From Peiella sedimenti (GTDB taxonomy: Bacteria; Pseudomonadota; Alphaproteobacteria; Caulobacterales; Caulobacteraceae): a DNA stretch of 64,000 nt. The stretch lies in assembly GCF_030504955.1 (NCBI RefSeq), contig NZ_JAUKTR010000001.1:807501-871500 (forward strand), read 5' to 3'. Numbering within the stretch: the first letter of the stretch is position 1; the number at the start of each line of letters is the position of its first letter. Below, one piece after another: positions 1 to 8,151 of this stretch. A program made the translations under genes and the position numbers. Below the pieces are notes generated by a model. That model saw only the letters and a program-made list of their open reading frames with translations. It made no database searches and was not told the DNA's origin.

Positions 1-327
1 CCCCTCAACGTCGGCTTTTCCGGCGGCGAGAAGAAGCGGATGGAGGTGCTGCAGATGGCGGTGCTGGCGCCGCGTCTGCTGATCCTGGACGAGACGGATT
101 CCGGCCTCGACATCGACGCGCTGAAGATCGTGGCCGACGGCGTCAACGCGCTGCGCAGTCCCGACCGCGCCATGGTCGTCATCACCCACTATCAGCGCCT
201 GCTGGACTACATCCGCCCGGACCGGGTGCACGTGCTGGCGGGCGGCCGCATCGCCGCGTCCGGCGGGCCGGAGCTGGCGCTGGAGCTCGAGGCCGGCGGC
301 TATGACCGCTATGGGGCGGCGGCGTGA
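1..327 (+). CDS. sufC: Fe-S cluster assembly ATPase SufC (3' part)
   Basis: The gene enters from outside the window; only the last 108 codons are present, in frame from base 1. The visible part opens with the ABC signature in its SufC form (GFSGGEKKR), followed by the Walker B/D-loop segment [16 protein letters not shown] and the H-loop [10 protein letters not shown]. SufC is the cytosolic ATPase of the SufBCD scaffold on which Fe-S clusters are built. The downstream sufD, sufS, sufT and sufA on the same strand confirm the identity. A 151-base gap holding a repeat element separates it from sufD, although the later genes of the operon overlap end to start. Confidence 0.96.
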   Translation, partial: PLNVGFSGGEKKRMEVLQMAVLAPRLLILDETDSGLDIDALKIVADGVNALRSPDRAMVVITHYQRLLDYIRPDRVHVLAGGRIAASGGPELALELEAGGYDRYGAAA

Positions 328-343
328 GCACACATGACTTCTT

Positions 344-473
344 CCTTCTCCCCTCGGGGGAGAAGGTGGGCGCCGGAGGCGCTCGGTTGAGGGGGATGGT
401 TGAGGATTGGCTTGTCGGCGGCCCCCTCATCCGGCCCGCTTCGCGAGCCACCTTCTCCCCCGAGGGGAGAAGG
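344..473. repeat. 130-bp palindromic element with 26-bp perfect terminal inverted repeats
   Basis: The arms at 344-369 and 448-473 are exact reverse complements over 26 bases. Each arm is itself a hairpin: in the right arm CCTTCTCCCC (451-460) pairs perfectly with GGGGAGAAGG (464-473) across a 3-base loop. That right-hand strand ends five bases before the sufD start codon and is the only Shine-Dalgarno-like sequence there. No transposase is encoded. It looks like a small non-autonomous or REP-like intergenic element that has settled inside the suf operon. Confidence 0.85.
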
Positions 474-478
474 GAACG

Positions 479-1651
479 ATGACCCCCGCCCGTCTCGACA
501 TCACCCAACCAGAGACCTGGCCCAACCGGCGCGTCGAGGACTGGCGCTGGACCGACGTGGCGCGGGTGCTGCGCGAGGCGCCGCCGCCGTCGCCGCAAGC
601 CTCGGTCGAGCCCGGCGGGCCCTTCGCGGGGCTGGGCGGCGACGAACTGGCCGTGGTCAACGGCCGTGCGCCCGCTGACGCCCGGATCATCGCTGACGGC
701 CCCGGCCAGGTCGCGCGCCTGCGTTTCGTGTCCGCGACCGACGGCACGGGCCATCAGGCCAGGATCATCATCGAGGTGAAGCCGGGGGCGGACCTGCTGC
801 TGCTGGAAAGCCAAGAGGGCGCGGCGGCCGGCTACGTCGCCAACCACATCCTGGACATCGACGTCGGCGCGGGCGGGCGGCTGACGCGGATCGTGCTGGC
901 CGCGGACGCCGCCGATGCGCTGGCGTTCACGCGGGCCGACGTGACCATGGGCGGCCACGCCGCCTTCGCCCAGACGGTGCTGACCACGGGCGCGAAGCTG
1001 CAGCGGATCGAGACGCGGGTATCCCATCCCGGCAAAGGCGCCTCGGTGCGGCTGGACGGCCTTTATCTGCTGAGCGGCGAGCGCCACGCCGACGCCACCA
1101 GCGAGGTGGACCACACCGGACTGGACGGCCAGACCTCCCAGCTCACCAAGGGCGTGGTGCGCGAGCGCGGTCGGGGCGTCTTCCAGGGACGGATCATCGT
1201 GCGCGAGGGCGCCGACGGCACGGACGCGCGCATGGGGCATCACGCGCTGATCCTCGGCGATCGGGGTGAGGTGGACGCCAAGCCCGAGCTGGAGATCTAC
1301 GCCGACGACGTGGCTTGCGCCCACGGCAACACCGTCGGCGCGCTGGACGAGATGGCGCTGTTCTATCTGCGCAGCCGGGGCGTGCCGGAAGCCGAGGCGC
1401 GGGCTCTGCTGACCGAAGCCTTTCTCGGCGAAGCGCTGGACCGGATCGAGCGCGAGGACGTGCGCGAAGTTTGCCGGGCCTGGCTGGCGGAGCGCCTTTC
1501 ATCTCCTCCCCCGAGCAGCGGAGCGGAACGGGGGAGGGGGACCACCCGCAGGGTGGTGGAGGGGGCGGCCCAAAGCGCCGCGCCTGATCTCGCCCCCTCC
1601 ACCGCTTCGCGGTCCCCCTCCCCCGCAGGCGGGGGAGGAGAAGAGCGATGA
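479..1651 (+). CDS. sufD: Fe-S cluster assembly protein SufD
   Basis: A 390-residue SufD/SufB-family scaffold protein that partners SufB and SufC. It starts MTPARLDITQPETWPNRRVE and contains the conserved C-terminal stretch with YADDVACAHGNTVGALDE, followed by the helical end LFYLRSRGVPEAEARALLTEAF. The ATG at 479 is preferred over an in-frame start at 407 because those extra 24 codons lie inside the upstream repeat, and because the SD-like GGGGAGAAGG sits five bases before 479. The last ~49 residues (from about 342) are read through a second repeat element and form a Ser/Pro/Gly/Arg-rich tail not expected in the family. The stop overlaps the sufS start (ATGA). Confidence 0.93.
   Translation: MTPARLDITQPETWPNRRVEDWRWTDVARVLREAPPPSPQASVEPGGPFAGLGGDELAVVNGRAPADARIIADGPGQVARLRFVSATDGTGHQARIIIEVKPGADLLLLESQEGAAAGYVANHILDIDVGAGGRLTRIVLAADAADALAFTRADVTMGGHAAFAQTVLTTGAKLQRIETRVSHPGKGASVRLDGLYLLSGERHADATSEVDHTGLDGQTSQLTKGVVRERGRGVFQGRIIVREGADGTDARMGHHALILGDRGEVDAKPELEIYADDVACAHGNTVGALDEMALFYLRSRGVPEAEARALLTEAFLGEALDRIEREDVREVCRAWLAERLSSPPPSSGAERGRGTTRRVVEGAAQSAAPDLAPSTASRSPSPAGGGGEER
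1503..1640. repeat. 138-bp palindromic element lying in the 3' end of sufD
   Basis: Nested perfect inverted repeats: CTCCTCCCCCG (1503-1513) with 1630-1640; a 15-base arm at 1529-1543 with 1611-1625; and a 13-base arm at 1555-1567 with 1591-1603. The right end folds as a 10-bp hairpin (CCTCCCCCGC, then AG, then GCGGGGGAGG). It differs in sequence from the element at 344-473 but resembles it in size and design, and it too ends just before a start codon (sufS at 1648), supplying AGGAG as the likely ribosome binding site. It is translated as the tail of SufD. Confidence 0.83.
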
Positions 1652-2868
1652 CCTTCGACGTCGCCGCCGTCCGCGCCCAGTTCCCGATCCTGTCGCGGCA
1701 GGTGAACAACAAGCCGCTGGTCTATCTGGACAGCGCCGCCAGCGCCCAGAAGCCGCGCGCCGTGATCGCGGCGATGACCCAGGCTATGGAGGGGTCCTAC
1801 GCCAATGTGCACCGGGGCCTGCACACCCTGGCCAATGAGACCACCGAGGCCTTCGAGGGCGCGCGCGACAGGGTCGCCGCCCTGCTGAACGCCGAGACCC
1901 GTGAGCAGATCGTCCTGACCCACGGCGGGACGGCGGCCATCAACCTGGTCGCCGCGGGCGTCGCGGCGCGGCTGAAGCCCGGCGACGAGATCATCGTCAC
2001 CGAGATGGAGCACCACTCCAACATCGTGCCCTGGGCCCTGGCCTGCGAGCGGACGGGCGCGGTGCTGAAATGGGCGCCGATCCTGGATGACGGCTCGCTG
2101 GACATGGCGGCCCTTCTGGACCTGCTGGGCCCCAAGACGCGGCTGGTGGCCGTCACCCACATGTCGAACGTGCTGGGCACGGTGAACCCGGTCCAGGCCA
2201 TCACCGAGGCGGCCCATGCGGTCGGCGCCCAGGTGCTGATCGACGGCTGCCAGGGCGCGGTGCACGCCAAGCCGGACGTCCAGGCCATCGGCTGCGACTT
2301 CTACGTCATGACGGGCCACAAGCTGTACGGCCCGACCGGCGTCGGCGCCCTCTACGGCAAGGCTGAGGCGCTGGAGGCCCTACCGCCCTGGCAGGGCGGG
2401 GGCGAGATGATCGAGAGCGTCTCGAAGGAGCGCATCACCTATGCGCCGCCTCCACACCGATTCGAGGCGGGGACCCCGCCGATCCTGGAGGCGATCGGCC
2501 TGGGCGCCGCCATCAACTGGTTGGGCGGCCTGGACCGCGATGCGGGCCTTGAACACGAGCACGCCCTCTATCGCCGGGCGGTTGACGGCCTGAAGAGCGA
2601 CAACGCCGTGCGAATTCTCGGTCAGGCCGAGGGCAAGGGCGCGATCCTGAGTTTCTCCGTGGAGGGGGCTCACCCCCACGACCTGGCCCAGATCATGGAC
2701 CGCTACGGCGTCGCGGTCCGGGCCGGCCAGCACTGCGCCGAGCCCCTGGCGCGCCGCCTGGGGATCGAGGGGAGCGTTCGCGCTTCCTTCGCCCTATATA
2801 ACGACGAGGCGGACGTGGACGCCTTCTTGGAGGCGCTGAGCCGCGCCAGACGATTTTTCGAGCGATGA
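1648..2868 (+). CDS. sufS: Cysteine desulfurase SufS
   Basis: A 406-residue group II cysteine desulfurase, which takes sulfur from L-cysteine and passes it as persulfide to the SUF scaffold. The PLP-binding lysine is seen in TGHKLYGPTG (Lys225), the cofactor-contacting segment is LIDGCQGAVHAKPD, and the catalytic cysteine is in RAGQHCAEPL (Cys363). Length and order match SufS. Its ATG overlaps the sufD stop (ATGA) and its own stop overlaps the next start in the same way, so the three genes should be translationally coupled. The SD (AGGAG, 1636-1640) is part of the repeat element at the end of sufD. Confidence 0.97.
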   Translation: MTFDVAAVRAQFPILSRQVNNKPLVYLDSAASAQKPRAVIAAMTQAMEGSYANVHRGLHTLANETTEAFEGARDRVAALLNAETREQIVLTHGGTAAINLVAAGVAARLKPGDEIIVTEMEHHSNIVPWALACERTGAVLKWAPILDDGSLDMAALLDLLGPKTRLVAVTHMSNVLGTVNPVQAITEAAHAVGAQVLIDGCQGAVHAKPDVQAIGCDFYVMTGHKLYGPTGVGALYGKAEALEALPPWQGGGEMIESVSKERITYAPPPHRFEAGTPPILEAIGLGAAINWLGGLDRDAGLEHEHALYRRAVDGLKSDNAVRILGQAEGKGAILSFSVEGAHPHDLAQIMDRYGVAVRAGQHCAEPLARRLGIEGSVRASFALYNDEADVDAFLEALSRARRFFER

Positions 2869-3227
2869 ACGACCAGACCGCCATAACGCCCGAGACCGCC
2901 CAGCCCCTTTCCGAGGAGGAGGTCGCGCGCCTGACCGACAAGCTGATTGAGGCGCTCAAGACCGTCTATGATCCGGAGATTCCGGTCGACGTTTACGAGC
3001 TGGGCCTGATCTACCGCGTCGACCTGAACGACGACCGCGCCGTGCGGGTCGAGATGACCCTGACGGCCCCCGGCTGTCCCGTGGCCGGCGAGATGCCGGG
3101 CTGGATCCGCGACGCCGTCCTGACGGTGGACGGCGTGACCGGCTGCGACGTCAATCTGGTGTTTGACCCGCCCTGGGATCCCTCGCGCATGAGCGACGAG
3201 GCCAAGCTGCAGCTGAACATGTTCTGA
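2865..3227 (+). CDS. sufT: SUF system assembly protein SufT (DUF59/MIP18 family)
   Basis: A 120-residue DUF59 (MIP18-like) protein with the hallmark IEALKTVYDPEIPVDVYELGLIY near the N terminus and a MTLTAPGCPVAGEMPGWI segment with the conserved cysteine. Proteins of this family in suf operons help deliver Fe-S clusters; the exact step is not settled. It overlaps sufS by four bases, and its TGA shares one base with the following ATG. The context between sufS and sufA separates it from the related PaaD and Mrp-fused DUF59 proteins. Confidence 0.9.
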   Translation: MNDQTAITPETAQPLSEEEVARLTDKLIEALKTVYDPEIPVDVYELGLIYRVDLNDDRAVRVEMTLTAPGCPVAGEMPGWIRDAVLTVDGVTGCDVNLVFDPPWDPSRMSDEAKLQLNMF

Positions 3228-3607
3228 TGGAGCAGACCGTTTTCAGGCGCCGCCGCGAGCGGCCCCGGATCATCAGCCTCACCGAGGCGGCCGCCACCCG
3301 CGTGCGCGAGATCATCGCCCGCGACGAGGAGGGGCGCACGGCCCTTCGCGTGGGCGTGAAGAACGGCGGCTGCGCGGGGCAGGAATACGTCATGTCTTAT
3401 GCCGATGCGCCCGGGCCGCTGGACGAGGTGATCGAGGACAAGGGCGTGACGATCCTGATCGACCCCAAGGCCGTGCTGTTCCTGATCGGATCCGAGATCG
3501 ATTACGAGGAGACCGAGTTGTCGGCGAAGTTCGTTTTCCGCAATCCGAACCAGACCGACGCCTGTGGCTGCGGTGAAAGCGTCACCATCACGCCGCGTGA
3601 AGCCTAG
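3227..3607 (+). CDS. sufA: A-type Fe-S carrier protein (HesB/IscA/SufA family)
   Basis: A 126-residue A-type carrier. The three cluster-binding cysteines are in the canonical arrangement: Cys49 in NGGCAGQEY, and Cys113 and Cys115 in CGCGES near the C terminus. It accepts a nascent cluster from SufBCD and hands it to target proteins. It is the last gene of the suf operon in this window, starting on the last base of sufT. It ends at TAG within a CTAG that also supplies the stop codon of the convergent plsC-like gene. The N-terminal ~15 residues are rich in arginine and not conserved. Confidence 0.92.
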   Translation: MEQTVFRRRRERPRIISLTEAAATRVREIIARDEEGRTALRVGVKNGGCAGQEYVMSYADAPGPLDEVIEDKGVTILIDPKAVLFLIGSEIDYEETELSAKFVFRNPNQTDACGCGESVTITPREA

Positions 3608-4362
3608 GCTTCCTCGCTGGGCGCAAGGATACGCTCAGCAGGCGTGACAGGATCGCCCGTACCTTCCGCCACCAGTTCGGCGGTGCGCGCCTCGACCGCC
3701 TCTTCCAGCGCCTCGAGAAAAGCCGCCTTGGGCAGGCCCGGTGCGATGGCCGGCAAGAACTCCAGCACGGCGGTTCCGGGGTGCTTCTCCCACTTCTGCT
3801 GCGGCCAGTAGAGGCCCAGGTTCGTGGCCACTGGCACGACCGGGAGGCCAAAATCGCGCTGCATGTGCCAGACGCCGGAGCGATATCTGAACTTCTTGCC
3901 GACGGGGGCGAGATTTCCCTCGGGGTAGATCAGGATGCGCCGTCCCTCCGCATGGGCCTGGGCGGCGCTGCGCGACAGCGCGCGGCGCGCTTCTGGACCG
4001 CCGCAGTTGTCGACCACGATGGCGCCGAGCTTCTTCAGCACGCCGGAGATCAGTGGAAACCGCTCCAGATGGTCCCCGGTGACGAAGGCTACGTCCTGGA
4101 ACTGCGAATAGACGCAGAAGCCGTCGCCGTAGGACTGGTGCTTGGCCGCCAGAATGCAGGCGCCGGCGGGAATATGTTCGACGCCGCGGACTTCCAGTCG
4201 GATGCCGGCGAACACCCGCATGGCCCAGACCATGCGGCGCACGTAACGGCGGATCACGCCCTGGACCAGCCCGCGGCCGGGGAATAGCGCCGCGATCGCC
4301 GCCGTCAGTGTGTAGGCGGTCGACAGCACCCAGAACGCGATGTTGAAAAGCAAAGCTCTCAT
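3604..4362 (-). CDS. plsC: 1-acyl-sn-glycerol-3-phosphate acyltransferase (PlsC family)
   Basis: A 252-residue membrane-bound acyltransferase that would convert lysophosphatidic acid to phosphatidic acid in phospholipid synthesis. The start at 4362 gives an N-terminal hydrophobic anchor (ALLFNIAFWVLSTAYTLTAA). The catalytic HX4D motif is KHQSYGD (His75, Asp80), and the glycerol-phosphate-binding motif is IYPEGNLAP. Reading further upstream adds a long tail without membrane or family character, so it was excluded. It could act on another lysophospholipid; related paralogs are common. The stop codon is shared with sufA through a CTAG. Confidence 0.9.
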   Translation of the reverse strand: MRALLFNIAFWVLSTAYTLTAAIAALFPGRGLVQGVIRRYVRRMVWAMRVFAGIRLEVRGVEHIPAGACILAAKHQSYGDGFCVYSQFQDVAFVTGDHLERFPLISGVLKKLGAIVVDNCGGPEARRALSRSAAQAHAEGRRILIYPEGNLAPVGKKFRYRSGVWHMQRDFGLPVVPVATNLGLYWPQQKWEKHPGTAVLEFLPAIAPGLPKAAFLEALEEAVEARTAELVAEGTGDPVTPAERILAPSEEA

Positions 4363-4401
4363 GGAGCTGTTCTGTAGGGCGAAAAAGGCTGAAATGGCGC
4401 C

Positions 4402-4749
4402 ATGGCGGTGTCCGAAGATTTCCTGACCTCTGTCCAGGAGCTGCTGGCCTTCGTGCCCGAACTGCGCGCCAGGCGCATGTTCGGCGGGGCCAGCCTGTAC
4501 AGCGGCGACGTGATCTTCGCCCTGTTGGTCGACGATGTCCTCTACCTCAAGTCGGATGAGAAGAACGCGCCCGAGTTCGAGGCGGCGGGACTGGAGCCCT
4601 TCATCTTCGTCAACAAGGCGGGCGACGAGGCGCCCATGCCTTATCGCCGCGCGCCGGACAGCGTCTGGGACGATGAGGAGGAGGCCCGCCGCTGGGCCGC
4701 CCTGGGCCTGGACGCGGCGCTGCGCGCGCGAGCGAAGAAGTCGCGCTAG
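4402..4749 (+). CDS. TfoX N-terminal domain protein
   Basis: A 115-residue protein consisting only of the TfoX N-terminal domain: FLTSVQELLAFVPELRARRMFGGASLYSGDVIFALLVDDVLYLK, then a FEAAGLEPFIF segment and an acidic EEARRWAALGLDAALRA end. The family is named after the competence regulator TfoX/Sxy, but single-domain members such as this are widespread in alphaproteobacteria with no known role, so competence should not be inferred. It is divergent from the plsC-like gene (39-base gap) and ends on a CTAG shared with the diguanylate cyclase. Confidence 0.85.
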   Translation: MAVSEDFLTSVQELLAFVPELRARRMFGGASLYSGDVIFALLVDDVLYLKSDEKNAPEFEAAGLEPFIFVNKAGDEAPMPYRRAPDSVWDDEEEARRWAALGLDAALRARAKKSR

Positions 4750-5801
4750 GCCGCCTTCACCCCCACGCTCGCGGCGGCGCTGACGCGGTTCCGTCCGCCC
4801 CGCTTGGAGGCGTACATGGCCTCGTCGGCGCGATCGAGCAGGGCTTCGGGCGTCTCGCCAGGCAGCTTCTGCGCGAATCCGATGGAGACGGTGATGGCGC
4901 CCAGATCCTCGTTGGTGGAGCGGCGCTTGAGTTCGCGAGAGGCGATCTCCTCGCGAATGGTTTCGAGCACTGACTGGGCGACGACGCTCGGTTCGTTCGG
5001 AAAGATCAGGGCGAACTCCTCGCCGCCGAAACGGGCGGCGATACGCGGCTTTCCGGCGTGCCGGCCTATGACGCTGGCCACATAGCGCAGCACCTGGTCT
5101 CCGGTCTGATGACCCCAAGTGTCGTTGAAAGTCTTGAAATGGTCGATGTCGAACACGGCCAGGGTCACCGGCCGGTTCTCCTCCTCAGCGTTGGCGCAGG
5201 CGCGTTCAAGCTCGTCGTCGAACGCCTTGCGGTTGGCCAGGGCGGTCAGGGCGTCGGTCATGGCGTCGCGGCGCACCTGCTCGAGATGCTCGCGCAGCTT
5301 TGCCACCTCGCGGGTCGAGGCATGCAGGCGCTGCTCCAGGACCACGTTCTCCGTATGGACCTTTTCCGTGGCGGCCGTCAGATCGCCGACCAGGCGCCGG
5401 ACGTTGTCCGGATCGGCTGCGCCCAGTTCGGCGCCGGCGCTGGCCAGGGTCTTGCCGTACGCCGCCTGCGACTTCTGGGCTGTGGCGATGGCGGTGGCGA
5501 CACTGGTGAGTTCGCGGCTGAGCTGGGCCCCGGCGTCGCGGATTTCGTCGGCCACCCGCGCGCGCGGCAGATGCTGGGCCGCGAGCGCCTCCGCGACCTC
5601 CTCGGTAAAGGCCTCTCCATCGGCGATCATCCGCTCGATCTCGCGGCCGAGCGCGCCTTCGGGATCGCCCATGTAGTGGAGCCAGAGTTCGAAGTTCAGC
5701 GGCGTGGGCCAAACGTTCGCGGCCTCCATGCGGGCCAGGGCGTCACGCGCCAGGGAATAGGCGGCGGGTCCCCGCAGGGTGGTTTCGATCATTCGGCTCA
5801 T
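4746..5801 (-). CDS. dgcB: Diguanylate cyclase, probable DgcB
   Basis: A 351-residue cytosolic GGDEF protein that would make c-di-GMP from two GTP. An N-terminal all-helical region (about residues 1-110) and a coiled-coil stretch (about 130-200) precede a complete GGDEF domain with the active-site loop ARFGGEEF near residue 270. The inhibitory RxxD site is absent: the residues before the loop read GKPRIAARF. The start at 5801 has GAGGTG just upstream. DgcB of Caulobacter has this architecture and, as I recall, lies close to rhlE, as here; the orthology is inferred, the GGDEF activity call is firm. It likely promotes surface attachment. Confidence 0.82.
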   Translation of the reverse strand: MSRMIETTLRGPAAYSLARDALARMEAANVWPTPLNFELWLHYMGDPEGALGREIERMIADGEAFTEEVAEALAAQHLPRARVADEIRDAGAQLSRELTSVATAIATAQKSQAAYGKTLASAGAELGAADPDNVRRLVGDLTAATEKVHTENVVLEQRLHASTREVAKLREHLEQVRRDAMTDALTALANRKAFDDELERACANAEEENRPVTLAVFDIDHFKTFNDTWGHQTGDQVLRYVASVIGRHAGKPRIAARFGGEEFALIFPNEPSVVAQSVLETIREEIASRELKRRSTNEDLGAITVSIGFAQKLPGETPEALLDRADEAMYASKRGGRNRVSAAASVGVKAA

Positions 5802-5897
5802 GCCCACCTCGTCCCTTGGCCCGCATTCGGCGGGCGTGACGACCAAGCATGCACAGTGGACAAGAACAGGCGGTTAAAGCGCGAGCCCGTGGCGACC

Positions 5898-7394
5898 TCA
5901 GTCGCTCTTCGCCCGGGGGGCGGGCCGCATCAGGAAGGCGGGCAGGGACCCTTCAAAGGGATCGGCGGGCGGCTGACCCTTGGCGCGGGTCGGAGCATCC
6001 TTGACGCCCCGCGCGCGCGGCGGACGTGCGGAAGCCTCCTCAGCCTCGGCTCCCGCAGCGGGCTGCGTCGGGTTCTGTCCACTTCTGCGGCGGCGTGCGG
6101 GCTTCTCGGCAGGAGGGGGCGCCTCAACGGGCGCTGCTTCGTTCGGCTCTGAGATGGCTTCGGCCTTGGCGGGCCGCGGCTCACCGCGCGAACCGCTCCT
6201 GCCGCGGCTGCGCTCGGCGTCCTTGCCGCGGGCGGGCCGCGGCGCGCTGCGAATGCCTGAGACATCCACGCTCAGATCCACCTCTTCGGGCGTCTTCTTC
6301 GTCAGCTTCAGCACCTTGTCGTAGGATTTCTCATCCGCAGGGGTGAGGATCATGAAGGCCTGGCCCGAACGCCCGGCGCGGCCCGTGCGGCCTATGCGGT
6401 GGACATAGTCGTCGGCGTGGTGCGGCACATCGTAATTGAAGACGTGGCTGACGTCGGGAATGTCGAGGCCGCGCGCGGCCACGTCCGAAGCCACTAGCAG
6501 CTTCAGCTCGCCGGAGCGGAACGCCGCCAGGGTCTTCGTGCGCACCGACTGATCCAGGTCGCCGTGGATGGCGGCGGCGTCGAAGCCATGCCGCTTCAGC
6601 GACTTGGCGACGATGTCCACCTCGGACTTGCGGTTGCAGAAGACAATGCCGTTCTTCACGTCGGCCCGCTCGACCAGGGCGCGCAGGGCGGCGCGCTTGG
6701 CCTTGGGATCGCTTGTGGAGATGCGGGCGATATACTGGGTGATGGTTTCGGCTGTCTCGGCGGGGCGCGACGCCTCGACCCGTTCCGGATTGCGAAGGAA
6801 CTGCTGGGTCAGTCGCGTGATCTCGGGCGGCATGGTGGCCGAGAAGAACAGGGTCTGACGCCTCGGTGGGGTCAGCTTGAAGATGCGTTCGATGTCGGGG
6901 ATGAAGCCCATGTCGAGCATGCGGTCGGCTTCGTCGACCACCATGATCTGGACCCCGGTCAGCAGCACCTTGCCCCGCTCGAACAGGTCCAGCAGACGGC
7001 CCGGCGTGGCGATCAGCACGTCCACGCCCTTGTCCAGCGCGGCGACCTGGTCGCCCATGGAGACGCCGCCGATCAGCAGCGCCCAGGAAAGCCTTGTGCC
7101 CTTGGCGTACTTCTCGAAGGCCGAGGCCACCTGGTCGGCCAGCTCTCGGGTGGGCGCCAGGACAAGGGCGCGCGGCATGCGGGCGCGGGCGCGGCCTGAC
7201 GCCAGGCGATCGACCATCGGCAGGGTGAAGGCGGCGGTCTTGCCGGTGCCGGTCTGGGCGATGCCCAGCACGTCCATGCCGTGAAGGGCATAGGGAATTG
7301 CGGCCGCCTGAATAGGCGTGGCCGTGGTGTAGCCCGTCTCGGCGACGGCCTTGAGGGTCGTGGCCGACAGGCCCAGTTCGGAAAATTCAGTCAT
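5898..7394 (-). CDS. rhlE: DEAD-box ATP-dependent RNA helicase RhlE
   Basis: A 498-residue DEAD-box helicase. Visible motifs in order: the Q-motif region (GYTTATPIQ), AQTGTGKT (Walker A), PTRELA, TPGR, VDEADRML, SATMP, and in the second RecA domain ARGLDIPDV and HRIGRTGRAG. A basic, proline/alanine-rich tail from about residue 380 is typical of RhlE and probably binds RNA. These enzymes unwind structured RNA in ribosome maturation and with the degradosome, often after cold shock. A promoter-like TTGACT/TATTCT pair lies about 80 bases upstream, giving a long leader. Confidence 0.95.
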   Translation of the reverse strand: MTEFSELGLSATTLKAVAETGYTTATPIQAAAIPYALHGMDVLGIAQTGTGKTAAFTLPMVDRLASGRARARMPRALVLAPTRELADQVASAFEKYAKGTRLSWALLIGGVSMGDQVAALDKGVDVLIATPGRLLDLFERGKVLLTGVQIMVVDEADRMLDMGFIPDIERIFKLTPPRRQTLFFSATMPPEITRLTQQFLRNPERVEASRPAETAETITQYIARISTSDPKAKRAALRALVERADVKNGIVFCNRKSEVDIVAKSLKRHGFDAAAIHGDLDQSVRTKTLAAFRSGELKLLVASDVAARGLDIPDVSHVFNYDVPHHADDYVHRIGRTGRAGRSGQAFMILTPADEKSYDKVLKLTKKTPEEVDLSVDVSGIRSAPRPARGKDAERSRGRSGSRGEPRPAKAEAISEPNEAAPVEAPPPAEKPARRRRSGQNPTQPAAGAEAEEASARPPRARGVKDAPTRAKGQPPADPFEGSLPAFLMRPAPRAKSD

Positions 7395-7475
7395 TCTTTT
7401 GATTTGTGGGCGACCGTTGCGTCGCCGGAAAACGCGCGCTGCGACAAATGGAACTCTGGTTCGTCGCGCGCCGCG

Positions 7476-7503
7476 AGAATAGGGATGACGCCGTTCAAGT
7501 CAA
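7476..7503 (-). promoter_or_regulatory. Candidate sigma-70 promoter of rhlE with overlapping palindrome
   Basis: On the minus strand TTGACT (7503-7498) and TATTCT (7481-7476) are separated by 16 bases, about 80-100 bases before the rhlE start. The -35 hexamer is one arm of the perfect inverted repeat AGTCAACGCATTGACT at 7498-7513, so a dimeric regulator could compete with RNA polymerase. No experimental support; hexamer matches alone occur by chance. Confidence 0.4.
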
Positions 7504-7539
7504 CGCATTGACTGTGACGGCGGCAGACGTGCGGGGAGC

Positions 7540-7944
7540 ATGATGAAGCCTTCTGGTGGCGTAGTTATGGCGGCGGTCGCCGTCGCCTTGACGATTTCAG
7601 CCCCTGCTCGGGCCGGCTCGGCCGCCACGCGCGCTTCGCATCCGGCGCTCAGGCCCGCCTTCGGCAACACCATCGTCTCCACCTATCCCAACGGGCGTCA
7701 GACCCTGCTCTGGCTCGAGCCCGACGGCGATTTCGAGGGCGAACGCAGCCAGGGTCAGCGCATCAGCGGCGTTTGGGAGGTCGACGAGGACGAACTGTGC
7801 CTGCGTCAGCGCCGGCCGATGCCGCTGCCGATCCGCTACTGCACGCCGATCGTGCCTGGCGGCGTCGGGGCCCGGTGGACGGCCCGCGCGCCCACGGGCG
7901 AGACCGTTCAGGTTCAACTGGTCGGCGGCCAGATCGGCCGCTGA
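7540..7944 (+). CDS. Secreted hypothetical protein
   Basis: A 134-residue protein with a Sec signal peptide (hydrophobic AAVAVALTISAPARA, likely cut after ARA near residue 25). The mature part has a lipocalin- or META-like feel (NTIVSTYPNGRQTLLWLEPDGDFEG, ISGVWEVDEDELCLRQ) with a two-cysteine pattern (ELCLRQ, IRYCTP) that could form a disulfide in the periplasm. I do not recognise the family. GGGGAG precedes two adjacent ATGs. It is transcribed away from rhlE and converges on the TonB receptor gene. Confidence 0.75.
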   Translation: MMKPSGGVVMAAVAVALTISAPARAGSAATRASHPALRPAFGNTIVSTYPNGRQTLLWLEPDGDFEGERSQGQRISGVWEVDEDELCLRQRRPMPLPIRYCTPIVPGGVGARWTARAPTGETVQVQLVGGQIGR

Positions 7945-8085
7945 GCCCGACCGCGCGGCGCCGGCGCGCGCCAGCCGACACTTATCTCCAGCAATGCCGG
8001 ATAGCGCCTTCGGAGGCGCCGCCGTCCTCGGCGTCTGCGCGCCGCCGCCGCGTGTGGTGCGAGGGGACGGGGATCGTGGCCGCGC

Positions 8086-8119
8086 AAAAAGAAAGAGCGG
8101 CGGGTTTCCCCGCCGCTCT
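8086..8119 (-). terminator. Intrinsic terminator of the TonB receptor gene
   Basis: An 11-bp perfect stem (AGAGCGGCGGG at 8094-8104 with 8109-8119) around a 4-base loop is followed, reading the minus strand, by a T-rich run (TTTCTTTTT, 8094-8086). It lies about 30 bases after the receptor stop codon, the textbook layout of a rho-independent terminator. Confidence 0.85.
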
Positions 8120-8151
8120 CCGTAGTCGTCGTTTCTGAGTGGGCGTGGTTC

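Noticed and set aside
407..478. An upstream in-frame start for SufD giving 24 more residues
   Set aside because: Those codons fall within the 130-bp repeat and translate to low-complexity sequence; the SD and homology start support 479.
4402..4749. TfoX-like protein as evidence for natural competence
   Set aside because: Only the N-terminal domain is present, which is widespread without a proven competence role.
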